From Streptomyces rubrogriseus (lineage in GTDB: Bacteria; Actinomycetota; Actinomycetes; Streptomycetales; Streptomycetaceae), in NCBI RefSeq assembly GCF_027947575.1, contig NZ_CP116256.1, forward strand, positions 7,564,001 to 7,628,000: a stretch of 64,000 nucleotides of DNA, given 5' to 3'. The notes under the pieces are model-generated. The model was not told the origin of the DNA, did not search any database, and saw only the letters and a program-made list of their open reading frames with translations. The position numbers and the translations under genes are program-made. Shown here piece after piece: positions 1 to 9,533 of this stretch; positions within the stretch are counted from its first letter, which is position 1, and each line of letters opens with the position of its first letter.

Positions 1-957
1 CAGCAGGCCCGTGATCACCTCGGCCAGCGGGCCCTGCGCGGAGGCGGGCGGCGCGGGCGTGGCGTTGAGCACCGACTGGAGCGTGGCGGGGGTGTTGCTG
101 CGGCGGAACGGCGAGACGCCCTCCGTCGCGGCGTACAGCACCACGCCAAGGGACCACAGGTCGCTCGCCGGGCCGGGGCGCTGGCCCAGCACCCGCTCCG
201 GGGCGATGTACTCGGGCGAGCCGACGAAGCCGCCGGTGTCGGTCAGGCTGGTCTCGCCCTCGATCTGGGCGATGCCGAAGTCGGTGAGGACGACCCGGTC
301 GTGCCGGCCGAGCAGGACGTTGTCCGGCTTCACGTCCCGGTGCAGGACTCCGGCGGCGTGCGCGGCCTCCAGCGCGCCGAGCACCTCGAGGCCGATCCGG
401 GCGGCCTCGCGGGCGCTCAGGGTGCCCTCCTGGAGGGCGTCGCCGAGCGAGCGTCCGCGCACGAGTTCCATCACGATCCACGGCTGGTCGTCCACGACCG
501 CCACGTCGTGCACGTCGACCACCGCGGGGTGGTCGAGCCGGGCGGCGGCGCGCGCCTCGCGGCGCATCCGCTCGAAGGCGTTGGCGCGTTCGCGTTCGGT
601 AAGGTGGTCGGGGACGCGGGGCTCCTTGACGGCGACCTCGCGGTCGACGGTCTCGTCCTTCGCCCGCCAGACGGTGCCCATGCCGCCGTGCCCGAGCTTC
701 GCGATCAGCCGGTAGCGGCCGGCGATCAGCCGCCCGGCACCCGGCTCCGGGACCGCGGCCGCGGGAGTGGCCGCCGGGGCCGCCGGAGGTGCCGCCGCAG
801 GAGTGGACGACGGGGACTGCGACCGCGACGGTACGACCTGGGTCGGTGTCGCGTACGGATTGCCGGGATGCGGCACCGCGGCCGGCCGGTTCGGCGGTTG
901 CAGGTCAAAACTCGTCGGCTCGTCCGCCCCACTGCGGGGCCCCCCGTTGCTGCTCAT
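1..957 (-). CDS. Ser/Thr protein kinase, 3' end outside window
   Basis: Eukaryotic-type (Hanks) Ser/Thr protein kinase; 319 codons are visible and no stop is reached before the window edge. An N-terminal Pro/Ala-rich stretch of about 70 residues precedes the kinase domain. Seen motifs: glycine loop GHGGMGTVWRAKDE, lysine in VAVKEP, catalytic loop HRDVKPDNVLL, LTDFGIAQIEG, and the activation segment GFVGSPEYIAPER. All key residues are present, so it should be active. The start is the ATG behind GGATGGACGC, the same spacing as in the next kinase; an in-frame ATG 12 bases upstream (969) is an alternative. First of five tandem kinase genes on this strand; the C-terminal part (transmembrane or sensor) cannot be seen. 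Confidence 0.95.
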   Translation of the reverse strand, partial: MSSNGGPRSGADEPTSFDLQPPNRPAAVPHPGNPYATPTQVVPSRSQSPSSTPAAAPPAAPAATPAAAVPEPGAGRLIAGRYRLIAKLGHGGMGTVWRAKDETVDREVAVKEPRVPDHLTERERANAFERMRREARAAARLDHPAVVDVHDVAVVDDQPWIVMELVRGRSLGDALQEGTLSAREAARIGLEVLGALEAAHAAGVLHRDVKPDNVLLGRHDRVVLTDFGIAQIEGETSLTDTGGFVGSPEYIAPERVLGQRPGPASDLWSLGVVLYAATEGVSPFRRSNTPATLQSVLNATPAPPASAQGPLAEVITGLL

Positions 958-1049
958 GCGTCCATCCATATCGCGCCGGACGTGCCCCTTTCCACCGCGG
1001 ATGCCCGGTGGTCACAGACCCGTGACGCACGATGCCGCTTATCTCCCGT

Positions 1050-2165
1050 TTAGGTGCCGTTGCCGGAACCGGAACCGGAGGCGGTCGGGGACCCGGGATC
1101 CGCCGTCGTCGGTGTCGTCGTCGGTGTCGGCGGTGTCGACGTCGGCGTGGCGGGCACCGAGCTGGTCGGCGTGCCGCCCCCGTCGTCGCCTCCGTCCGCG
1201 AACAGCGCGGCCGCGGACACGCCCGCGCCCGCCGCCGCGACGACCAGCAGCACCGCCAAAAGCACGCTCCGCTTCACGCTCCGCGGCGCGCGCAGGGGCT
1301 GGACGGTGGCGGCCTCCTCCGGTGTCGCGGGCGTTCGGCCGGTGCTCAGGAAGGCGCGCAGCATCCGCTGGGCCGACGCCGCGTCCAGCCGCCGCCGCGG
1401 ATCGCGTTCCAGCAGGCCCCGTACGACCGGGAGGAGCGGCCCGGCCTGCGCCGGTGGGCGGATCTCCTCGGTGACCACGGCGTGCAGGACACCGCCCAGC
1501 GAGTCGCGGTGGAAGGGGGACGCGCCGCTGAGGACCGCGCACAGCAGCACGCCCAGCGACCACAGGTCGGACTCGGGGCCCGTCCCGGCCCCGGACATCC
1601 GCTCCGGCGCGGTGTACTCGGGGGAACCGACGAAGGAACCGCTCTCGGTGAGCGTGGTGGCGCCCGCGACCTGGGCCACCCCGAAGTCGGTGAGGACGAC
1701 CCGGCCGTCGTCGGCGACCAGCACGTTCGACGGCTTCACGTCCCGGTGCAGGATCCCGGACGCGTGGGCCGTGTCCAGGGCGTCGAGCAGGGCGACGCCG
1801 ATGCGGGCCGCCTCGACGGCGTCGACCGGACCACGCGCGAGGACGCGGTCGGCGAGCGAGCCGCCGTCGACCAGTTCCATGACCATGTACGCGCGTTCGT
1901 CGTCCTCGACCACGTCGTGCACGACGATGACGTGCGGGTGCCGCAACTGGGCGACGGCGCGGGCCTCGCGCAGGGTGCGCTCACGGCGCCGTCGGGCCTC
2001 GGTCGCGGAGAGGGTCTCGTCGAGCGGGAGGGCCTTCACGGCCACTTCGCGGGCGAGCAGTTGGTCGGTGGCCCGCCACACGATGCCCATGCCGCCGCGG
2101 CCGAGCCGCTCATGGAGCCGGTAACGGCCCGCGATGACACGCCCGCCCGCCCCCTCGGTCACCAT
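1050..2165 (-). CDS. Ser/Thr protein kinase with short extracellular Ser/Thr/Pro tail
   Basis: Membrane-anchored Ser/Thr kinase of 371 aa. Kinase domain at about residues 10-270 with glycine loop GRGGMGIVWRA, VAVKAL, HRDVKPSNVLV, LTDFGVAQ and GSFVGSPEYTAPER, all intact. A single transmembrane segment follows at about 297-318, then a short Thr/Pro/Ser/Gly-rich tail with no folded sensor domain, unlike the third to fifth kinases of the cluster. The start is the ATG after GGGACGC; in-frame ATGs at 2174 and 2177 are alternatives. The tail suggests a wall-exposed or glycosylated stretch, but that is inference. Substrates cannot be read from sequence. Confidence 0.95.
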   Translation of the reverse strand: MVTEGAGGRVIAGRYRLHERLGRGGMGIVWRATDQLLAREVAVKALPLDETLSATEARRRRERTLREARAVAQLRHPHVIVVHDVVEDDERAYMVMELVDGGSLADRVLARGPVDAVEAARIGVALLDALDTAHASGILHRDVKPSNVLVADDGRVVLTDFGVAQVAGATTLTESGSFVGSPEYTAPERMSGAGTGPESDLWSLGVLLCAVLSGASPFHRDSLGGVLHAVVTEEIRPPAQAGPLLPVVRGLLERDPRRRLDAASAQRMLRAFLSTGRTPATPEEAATVQPLRAPRSVKRSVLLAVLLVVAAAGAGVSAAALFADGGDDGGGTPTSSVPATPTSTPPTPTTTPTTADPGSPTASGSGSGNGT

Positions 2166-2267
2166 GCGTCCCATCATGCCCCACCGGACGCACCGGCTCC
2201 GGGCCGCTGTCACACGGGTGGCCGACAACCGACGGGCGTGCGGACGGTGTCATGACGGGAGCACGGC

Positions 2268-4106
2268 TCAGCCGGTCTTCTCCTGCCAGCCCTGCAGCAC
2301 CGCCTTGAACCGCCGTTGCGTGGCCGGCCAGTCGCCCGCCGGTCCCGTCATGTTGAGGGCGTACTCGACGCCGTCGCGGGACATGTACATCTGCGACACG
2401 GCGCGGCGCGGGCCGGGGAACTCGGTGTCCTTCGCCAGCGCGGTCCAGGTGTACTCCCACCGGGCGCTGTCGCGGTCGCGGTAGCCGGCGCGTTCGAGCT
2501 TGACGCGCTGGTAGTCGACGAGCCGCTGGAGCAGTTGGGCGTCCAGGTCCTGCTGGTGCGCGTACGGGTCGTTGTAGTCGGGTGCGGTGTCGATGGATAT
2601 GCGCAGGACGTGGTTGCCGCCGTCGGGGGTGTAGTCGATCTGCCGGAGTTCGCCGCTGTCGCCGTCGAAGTCGCTGCGCTGCCAGTTCTCGGGCAGGTAG
2701 AGGCTGAAACCCAGCGGGTCGTCGCGGCGTGTCCAGTCGGCCGGGACGGATCCACCGGGGCCCTTGCCGGTCGTGGCGGAGGCGGAGGGGGAGGGAGCGG
2801 CCGAACCGGTCGGCCCCTGGGTGGGGTCGGGCGCCGCAGACGAGCCGCCGTCGTCGCGCTGTTGCAGCACCACGGCGGTACCCGCGCCGATCAGCGCGGC
2901 GACGGCGACGACCAGGGCGAGCGTGCGCATGCGGACCCGCCGTGCCCGCCCGGGAACGGCCCCGCCCGCCGCCGGGGCCGTCGCGTAGCCCGGCGCGGTG
3001 TACCCGCCCGGGGCGTGTCCGCCGTGGGCCTGTCCGCCGTGGGCCTGTCCGCCGTGGGTGTGTCCGCCTTGGGTGTGTCCGCCCTGGGTGTGTCCGGTCG
3101 GCGCGGGCCCGACCGCCGTGGGACCGGTCGCCGGCGGGTACGGCGTGGCGCCGGTTCCTCCGGCCTGCGGGTACGGCGTGGCGCCGGTCCCGCCGGCCGG
3201 CATCCCCTGGACGGCCGTGTCGCCCGCCCGCGGCGGCCCCGCGTACTGGGTGGTCGGCACGTAGGCCTGGGCCGCGTCCGGGCGTCGGCCCTCGGCCGCC
3301 TGGGCGAGCAGGTGCTCGGCCTCGGTCGCGTCGGGCCGCTCGGCCGGGTCCTTGCGCAGCAGGGCGCTGATGACGGGCGCGAGCGCACCGGCGTACCGGG
3401 GCTCGGTGGCCTCCTCCTCGACGACCGCCTGCATGGTGGTCAGCGGTGAGGTGCGGCGGAACGGCGACCTGCCCTCCACCGCCGTGTACAGCGTCGCGCC
3501 GAGCGCCCACAGGTCGGAGGACGGGCCGGGATCGTGGCCGCGCACGCGCTCGGGCGCGAGGTAGTCGACTGAGCCGACGACCTCGCCGGTCCGGGTGATG
3601 GTGGAGTCGCCCTCGATCTGCGCGATGCCGAAGTCGGTGAGCAGCACCCGGCCGTCGTCGGCGAGCAGCACGTTGCCCGGCTTGACGTCGCGGTGCAGGA
3701 CTCCGGCGGTGTGCGCGGCGCGCAGGGCCCGCAGCACCCACAGACCGACGCGGGCCGCCTCCCGCGGCTCGACCCGCTCCTCCTCCTTGACGGCGTCGGC
3801 CAGCGAGCGGCCCTCGACCAACTCCATCACGATCCACGGCCGGCCGTCGTGTTCGAGTACGTCGTGCACGGTGACGACGGCCGAGTGGTTGATCCGTGCC
3901 GCCGCGCGCGCCTCGCCCCGGGTGCGTGCCAGGAGGATGGCCTGGTCGCTCTCGGAGACGTAGAGCGCGGCGGTCAACTCCTTGATGGCGACGGTCCGGT
4001 GCAGCACCTCGTCGTGTGCGCGCCACACCCGGCCCATGCCGCCGCTGCCGATGGCTTCCCCGAGCCGGTAGCGTCCCGCGACGAGCCGGCCCTGCATCTG
4101 ATTCAC
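2268..4106 (-). CDS. Ser/Thr protein kinase with His/Gly-rich linker and ectodomain
   Basis: Transmembrane Ser/Thr kinase of 612 aa. Kinase domain at about residues 8-265 with GSGGMGRVWRAHDE, VAIKEL, HRDVKPGNVLL, LTDFGIAQIEG and VVGSVDYLAPER. It is followed by a linker of low complexity containing tandem HTQGG/QAHGG repeats, a transmembrane segment at about 390-410, and a C-terminal ectodomain of roughly 170 aa (GFSLYLPENW ... WEYTWTA). The ectodomain resembles those of the fourth and fifth kinases. The start is GTG, placed 4 nt after GCGGGG; an in-frame ATG at 4097 is possible. An active kinase is expected. Confidence 0.95.
   Translation of the reverse strand: MNQMQGRLVAGRYRLGEAIGSGGMGRVWRAHDEVLHRTVAIKELTAALYVSESDQAILLARTRGEARAAARINHSAVVTVHDVLEHDGRPWIVMELVEGRSLADAVKEEERVEPREAARVGLWVLRALRAAHTAGVLHRDVKPGNVLLADDGRVLLTDFGIAQIEGDSTITRTGEVVGSVDYLAPERVRGHDPGPSSDLWALGATLYTAVEGRSPFRRTSPLTTMQAVVEEEATEPRYAGALAPVISALLRKDPAERPDATEAEHLLAQAAEGRRPDAAQAYVPTTQYAGPPRAGDTAVQGMPAGGTGATPYPQAGGTGATPYPPATGPTAVGPAPTGHTQGGHTQGGHTHGGQAHGGQAHGGHAPGGYTAPGYATAPAAGGAVPGRARRVRMRTLALVVAVAALIGAGTAVVLQQRDDGGSSAAPDPTQGPTGSAAPSPSASATTGKGPGGSVPADWTRRDDPLGFSLYLPENWQRSDFDGDSGELRQIDYTPDGGNHVLRISIDTAPDYNDPYAHQQDLDAQLLQRLVDYQRVKLERAGYRDRDSARWEYTWTALAKDTEFPGPRRAVSQMYMSRDGVEYALNMTGPAGDWPATQRRFKAVLQGWQEKTG
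3017..3095 (-). repeat. 15-bp tandem repeat encoding His/Gly linker
   Basis: About five degenerate copies of a 15-base unit of the type TCCGCCGTGGGCCTG lie inside the third kinase gene. On the coding strand they give HTQGG, HTHGG and QAHGG pentapeptides between kinase domain and membrane segment. Copy number is likely variable between strains (inference). Confidence 0.8.
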
Positions 4107-4242
4107 GTTGCCCCGCAATGGTCTTGTCAGGGTCAGACTAGGGACCGGCCCCCGCTCGGGGAACGGGTGGGGTGGCATGGAAACCGCTCTGTGACGGTTG
4201 TCGCTTTCCGTGACGGGAGGCAACCATCGGGCCGAACTGCGT

Positions 4243-7142
4243 TCAGCGCGTGTACTGGTAGGTGGCCGAGGCCTGCTCGAACAGCCGGGTCACCTGGTCA
4301 CGCTCCGCCTCCGGACCGCGGACCTGCACCACGTGGTAGCGGCCGTCGATGAGGATGGCGACGTTGCGCACGTACAGCTCGCCACCGGCTCCGGTCCAGG
4401 TGAACTGCCCCTCCGCCATGGTCCGTCCGCCGACCTCGATGGTCTTCAGGCCGCTGGAGGTGGCCCAGCTGGAGGCGCGGTACGAGGCCAACTCGGGTTC
4501 GCTGTCGCGCTGGTAGGTCATCGGGTCGTCGCCGAACTCCGAGGCGCGGTCGCGGCCCGGCACGACGATCAGCTCGAAGTCGCCCTTGCCGTAGACGACC
4601 TGACCGCTGCCGTTGCGGGGCGTGCGGTTCCAGCCCTCGGCGACGGCGACGCGGAAGCCCTCGGCGTCCTTGCGCAGGGTGAATCCGTCGGCGACGTTGG
4701 ACTGGGGCTCGGTGGAGCCGCCCGCCGTCCGCGAGGCGCCGGGGTCGGGCTCCGGGGAGCTGCGGTCCGGCCGGGGTTCGCCGCCGGCGTCCGGTGACTT
4801 CGCGGGCGGTGCCTGGCTCGCCTCGCCGGCGGCGCCGGTGCGGTCGGCGGTCCCGGCCCCGCTCGTGTCGCTCTTGGGCATGAAGAACATGGCGTAGGCG
4901 ACCGCTCCGGCCATCGCGAGCAGTATCAGCAGGAGCAGGGTCCGGCCGAGGCTGCGTGGCGAGCGGTCGGTCTCCGCCCTGCCCCGCTTGTGCCGTCCGT
5001 GGTGCGCGGGCAGTCCGGCGCGCCGCCTGCGCACCAGCTCGCCGCGGCGGCGCACGATGGGCAGCCGGCCGGTCTCGACGGGGGGCGCCGAGATGACGTG
5101 CAGACCGGCCTCCGGCTCGGGCGCGGACCGGACGAGGGAGCGCAGCCAGCCGCTCAGTTCCTCGAAGTCGATGCGTTCGGTGGGGTCCTGACGCAGCAGC
5201 GACTCCACGACCGGCCGGAGCGGCCCGCACTCCTCGGCGAAGGCGGGCGGCTCCGCGCACACGATCTGCACCAGCTCGGCGGTCGACTCCTCCGGGTAGG
5301 GCGCGTGCCCCTGCACGGCACGGAAGAGCAGCGCGCCGAGGGCCCACAGGTCGGTGGCGGGGCCGATGGGCGCGGCCAGCTGCCAGTTCTCGTGCACGGG
5401 ACCGGCCTGTTCCGGCGCCCAGCGCTCGGTCACGGGGCCGACCACGGCCATCCGTGTCTGGCGGGCCCGCTCGGCGGCGAGCGCGGTGGCCGGATTTCGC
5501 TGCCCGGGCGTACGCCCGGCCAGGTCGTCCCAGCCCGCGGCGGGCCGGGACCCGCCCTCGCGCTCCGGGTCGGCCGCCCCGGAGGGTGCTGCCCGCCACG
5601 GCCCGGCGGCGGCCTCGGAGGCGCCCTCCCTCGACCGTGCGGCGGGCCCGGCGGCGGTCTCCCGCCACGGGGCGGCGGGCCCCGCGGTGTCCTCCGGCCG
5701 CGCGCCGGGCAGGGCCCGCCCTGCCGCCGGGCGGGGGGCGGGGAACGCCGGGTCGTCCGTGGGATGTGCGGCGGAGGACGCAGGATCAGGGGTACGGGGT
5801 GTGGCGCCGTGCCAGGCGGTGGTGCGTACGCCGTAGGGGTCCGTGATCTGCCCCGGCGGCACGGCGGCACCGGACGGGGCGGGGTCGCCGACGCTCTCCT
5901 CGTCCCACGGTGCGCCGGATGCGCTGTCGGGCCCTATGGCGTACGGAGCCTGGCCGGAACCGGCGGCGAAGGCGGCCCGGACGCTTCCCTGGCCGGGCCG
6001 GGCGTCCGGCGCGCCGCCGCCCGCCTCGACGCCGTGGCCGGTCCGTGCCCCGCCGGGCGCGGTGCCGTGCGGCGACCGGCCGTCGCCGTCGTACGAGGAG
6101 CCGGGACCCGTGGCGAGGCCCGGGCGTCCGCCGCTCGTGCCGGGGCCGCCGGCCTGCGTGGCGCCGTCGGGGGCGGAACGGGCGCCCGGCAGGGCCGCGC
6201 GGCCGTTCTGGGCCTCCTGGACGCGGGCCGCGGCCCTGGCTCCGGCGCGGTAGGCGGCGATCGCGCTAGCCCGGGCGGCGCGGGCGTCCGCGGCGGCGTC
6301 GAGCGAGGCGGGTGCGAGGCCCGCGGGGGCGGTGCCGGGAACCGGAGTCCCGGGCACCGGGAGCCCGCCGACGCCCCGCGCCTCGATGGCGGCCCGCCGG
6401 GCGGCCTCCGGGTCGGCGTCCCCGGACCGAAGACCCCGGCGCGCGGGACGCCGCCGCCCGCACCGGGGATCGCGTCGGGCTCGGGCGCGGCGTCCGGTTC
6501 CCCGTCGGGCGGCGGGGGCACCGGGTCGTACCCGCACAGCGCCTCCTCCGCCGCCCCGACCGCCAGGCCGGTCAGCATGACCCGCCCGTCGTCGCAGACG
6601 AGCACGGTGCGCGCGGTGATGTTGCGGTGCACCCAGCCGTACGAGTGCAGCACCCGCAGGGCCAGGAGGACGTCGGAGGCCACCTCGGCCGCCCGGTAGG
6701 GCGTCAGGGTCTGTTCGGTGAGCAGCGCGGCCAGCGGCCTCGCGGCCACCAGCTCGCTGACGATCCACAGCGAGCCGCCCTCGGCGAAGACGTCGAAGAC
6801 CTGGTCCAGGCGCGGATGGTCGGGCACCGCCGCCGCGGCCTGCGCGGCCTCGACGGCGCGCCGCACCACCGGGTCGGCCGGACGCCTGGGCCCGCCGCCC
6901 GCGGCCGGGGGCCGCCTGCCGGGGTGCCGGACACCGCCGTCCCGGGCGGTGAAGCCGTCGGGCAGACCGTCCGCGTCGAGCACCTCGGCCTCGACGACCT
7001 CCGGCAACGGCACCTGCCGGACCAGGACTTCCTGGCCGCTGTAGGTGTCGAAGGCCCGGGTCTCGGTGAGTTCGTACTCGTCGGACGGCGGCAGGGGCAG
7101 GCGGTAGCGGTCGGCGAGCACCCGTCCCGCGTAGTCGTCCAC
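4243..7142 (-). pseudogene. Pseudokinase membrane protein, frameshifted
   Basis: The reading frame starting at GTG 7142 (MDDYAGRVLADRYRL) runs as a kinase-like N-lobe and catalytic loop to about 6427, then continues only after a -1 shift (one base missing) in the frame that ends at 4243. Restored, the product is about 966 aa. It is a pseudokinase: no glycine loop, Arg in place of Lys (VLVRQV), HRN for HRD, and TGL for DFG. About 380 residues of Pro/Ala/Gly-rich sequence separate the DFG-like site from the APEQ and TDLWALGALL motifs of the C-lobe. Then follow a transmembrane segment near restored residue 730-753 and an ectodomain like those of its neighbours. Without the extra base, the frame entered at the start codon ends at 5934. 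This may be a true mutation or a sequencing slip in G-rich DNA. Confidence 0.8.
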
Positions 7143-7315
7143 GTCGCCACCCCCGGCAGCCGTCGGTCAATTCCGTTCGTCCGGCGGGCCGTTCCGGCTG
7201 CGTACGGTCCGCAACCACTCACGATACGTGCCGGAGGCAACCCGCAATGAGCTGATGCCAGATCTCGGGCGCCTCAAACCCGGGTCCCCTCGCGCCGGGG
7301 CCCGGGTCCCTCCGC

Positions 7316-9433
7316 TCAGGACTTGGGTTCGAAGGTCTTCGACAGGGTCCGCCAGGTGTCCCGGCGCAGGTCGTCGCCCCAGTCGGCGGCCTTCGCGGTG
7401 TACATGAGCGCGTAGCCCTGGTGGTCGTTGACGACGAACCCGCGGTCGACGGTGCGGTACTTGGTGCCGCCGTCGGTGTAGGTGAACTCCCAGTCGGCCG
7501 CGTTCCAGCCCCGGTAGCCCACCTTCTCTATGCGGACCTTCTGGTAGTTCGAGCGGACCATGTACTGCTCCTGGCTCTTCCAGTCCGCGACGGGGTCGCC
7601 CTTGGGCGTGGAGGTCCAGGCGACCAGCAACTTCTGTCCGCGGGGCCCGGTGAACCGGTCGCCGGAGGAGCCCGTGGAGGCGAACTTCCAGCCCTCGGGC
7701 AGTCCGATGCGGTAGCCCTGGCCGCCCTGGTGGGTGGTGGCCACGTCCTCGTCGTCGGACTTCCCGGCGTCGTCCGACTCGCCGTCGGTCGTGCCGGACG
7801 CGCTCGCCCCGGCGTCCGGGGCTCCGGTCGGGTCCCCGTCCGTCGCCGGGTCGGAGGCGGAGCCGTCGGTTCCGGTGCCGCTCTCCTCGTCCTGCTTGGT
7901 GTCGCCGCTCGCGCCGGCGGAGGCGACCGCCTTGCCGCCGTTGCCGCCCTCGGCGCCCTTGTCGTCGTCGCCACCGCCGAGCGTGAGCGCCAGCACGGTG
8001 CCGAGCACGGCCAGCGCCACGACCACGGCGATGATGATCAGCGTCCGGCGCGGCACCACGTCGGTGAGCGGGGCCCGGGGCACGGGCCGGGCGGGCAGGT
8101 CCGGCGGCGGTACGACGGGCCAGCCGGAGCTGCGCGCTCCCCGGCCGCGTTCGCCGCACCGGCCCCCGGGCCGACGGCACCTGGACGCGCGCCCGCACCC
8201 GCGCCAGGTCCCGCGACCGATCCCGCCCTCGGCGCCGAGCGGGGCGGCGGCCGTCCCGCCGGATCCGTGGGGCGCGGCCCTGTGGGCCGTGCTCCCCTGG
8301 ACTGCGGTCCCGTGGGCGGTAGACGTCCCAGCGGCTCCAGCCGCGCTCCGGCCGCCGTCGCCCGGCTTGGCCCGCGAGGCGGCCGCGGCGCCCGCCGCAC
8401 CGGCCCCGACCGCGGCCTTGCGCACCGAACGCAGCGCTCCGCGGAGCTTCTCCCCGGCCTCCTCGCCCAGCTTGCCGCCGGAGCCCTGGGAACCGCCGCC
8501 GCGGCGCCTGCGCCCGTCCGGCTGCGGGGGCAGCGGCACAACCTTGGTGGCGTCGACCGGCTCGGTCCCGGCCGTCTGCTCGGGCGCGTGGATGACCTTG
8601 TTCAGCATCGCGCGGGCGCCCGCGTCGTCGAGCCGCTGGTCGGGGTCCTTGGTGAGCAGCCCGTAGATGACGTCCCGCAGCGGGCCGGCGTTCTTCGGCT
8701 CCTCCAGGTTCTCCGTCATCACCGCGGTGAGCGTCGCGATCGCCGAGCCCCGGTCGTAGGGCGGGGTGCCCTCGACGGCGGCGTACAGCAGCCCGCCCAG
8801 CGACCACAGGTCGGCGGCCGGTCCGGGCTTGTGGCCGCGGGCGCGCTCGGGGGAGATGTAGGAGGGTGCGCCGACGAGCATGCCGGTGGAGGTGATGGAG
8901 GGGTCGCCCTCGACCTGGGCGATGCCGAAGTCGGTGAGCACGACCCGGCCGTCCTCCGCGATCAACACGTTCGACGGCTTCACGTCGCGGTGCAGGATGC
9001 CCTCGCGGTGCGCCGAGCGCAGCACGTCCAGGACCGCGAGACCGACCTCGGCGGCGCGCCGGGGCTCCAGCAGTCCGTCCTCACGGATAGCCTCGGCGAG
9101 CGACTTGCCCTCGACGAGTTCCATCACGATCCACGGCCGGTCGTCCTCCTCGACCACGTCGTAGACCGTGACGGCGCTGTTGTTGCGGATCCGCGCGATC
9201 GCCTTGGCCTCGCGCAGCGTGCGCGTGATCAGGCGCCGCTTCTCCTCCTCGTCGATGTTCCCCGGGAACCGCAGCTCCTTGACGGCGACCGTGCGTCCGA
9301 GGGTCTCGTCCTCGGCGCGCCACACCGTCCCCATGCCGCCGCGGCCGAGCACGTCTCCCAGCCGGTACCGCCCGGCGAGGAGACGTGCGCTCTTGTCCGT
9401 ACGGGATGTCCCCGCCCGCTCCGCCTCCGACAT
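7316..9433 (-). CDS. Ser/Thr protein kinase with C-terminal ectodomain
   Basis: Transmembrane Ser/Thr kinase of 705 aa. Kinase domain with GRGGMGTVWRAEDE, VAVKELRF, HRDVKPSNVLI, LTDFGIAQVEG and LVGAPSYISPER, all catalytic residues present. A long Ala/Gly-rich linker is followed by a transmembrane segment at about 463-486, a Ser/Asp/Gly-rich stretch, and an ectodomain (YRIGLPEGWKF ... WEFTYTDGG) related to those of the third and fourth kinases. Linker residues about 406-439 (DNA 8115-8215) are unusually rich in Arg, Cys and Trp and may be read out of frame. The start is the ATG after AGGGGACGC; an upstream in-frame GTG or ATG is less likely. Confidence 0.93.
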   Translation of the reverse strand: MSEAERAGTSRTDKSARLLAGRYRLGDVLGRGGMGTVWRAEDETLGRTVAVKELRFPGNIDEEEKRRLITRTLREAKAIARIRNNSAVTVYDVVEEDDRPWIVMELVEGKSLAEAIREDGLLEPRRAAEVGLAVLDVLRSAHREGILHRDVKPSNVLIAEDGRVVLTDFGIAQVEGDPSITSTGMLVGAPSYISPERARGHKPGPAADLWSLGGLLYAAVEGTPPYDRGSAIATLTAVMTENLEEPKNAGPLRDVIYGLLTKDPDQRLDDAGARAMLNKVIHAPEQTAGTEPVDATKVVPLPPQPDGRRRRGGGSQGSGGKLGEEAGEKLRGALRSVRKAAVGAGAAGAAAASRAKPGDGGRSAAGAAGTSTAHGTAVQGSTAHRAAPHGSGGTAAAPLGAEGGIGRGTWRGCGRASRCRRPGGRCGERGRGARSSGWPVVPPPDLPARPVPRAPLTDVVPRRTLIIIAVVVALAVLGTVLALTLGGGDDDKGAEGGNGGKAVASAGASGDTKQDEESGTGTDGSASDPATDGDPTGAPDAGASASGTTDGESDDAGKSDDEDVATTHQGGQGYRIGLPEGWKFASTGSSGDRFTGPRGQKLLVAWTSTPKGDPVADWKSQEQYMVRSNYQKVRIEKVGYRGWNAADWEFTYTDGGTKYRTVDRGFVVNDHQGYALMYTAKAADWGDDLRRDTWRTLSKTFEPKS

Positions 9434-9533
9434 GCGTCCCCTCATGCAACCCGCCCTGACAGAGCCTTCATTGTCCCTCACCCGACAAGTGCTCTACGCC
9501 CAGGGTGCCCGCAGGGTTCCCTCCCCGCCCTCC

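Noticed and set aside
1032..2255. Long open frames on the plus strand opposite the kinase genes
   Set aside because: They are antisense shadows caused by high third-position G+C; no ribosome binding sites and no recognisable protein features, while the minus strand encodes clear kinases.
4243..7218. A single 991-aa protein starting at 7218
   Set aside because: Its first ~260 residues are Arg/Gly-rich non-protein-like sequence, and the conserved kinase-like start lies in the other frame, so this is a frameshifted gene.
7167..8807. Second frame across the fifth kinase gene encoding an Arg-rich protein
   Set aside because: A shadow frame; the true frame carries the transmembrane and ectodomain motifs.
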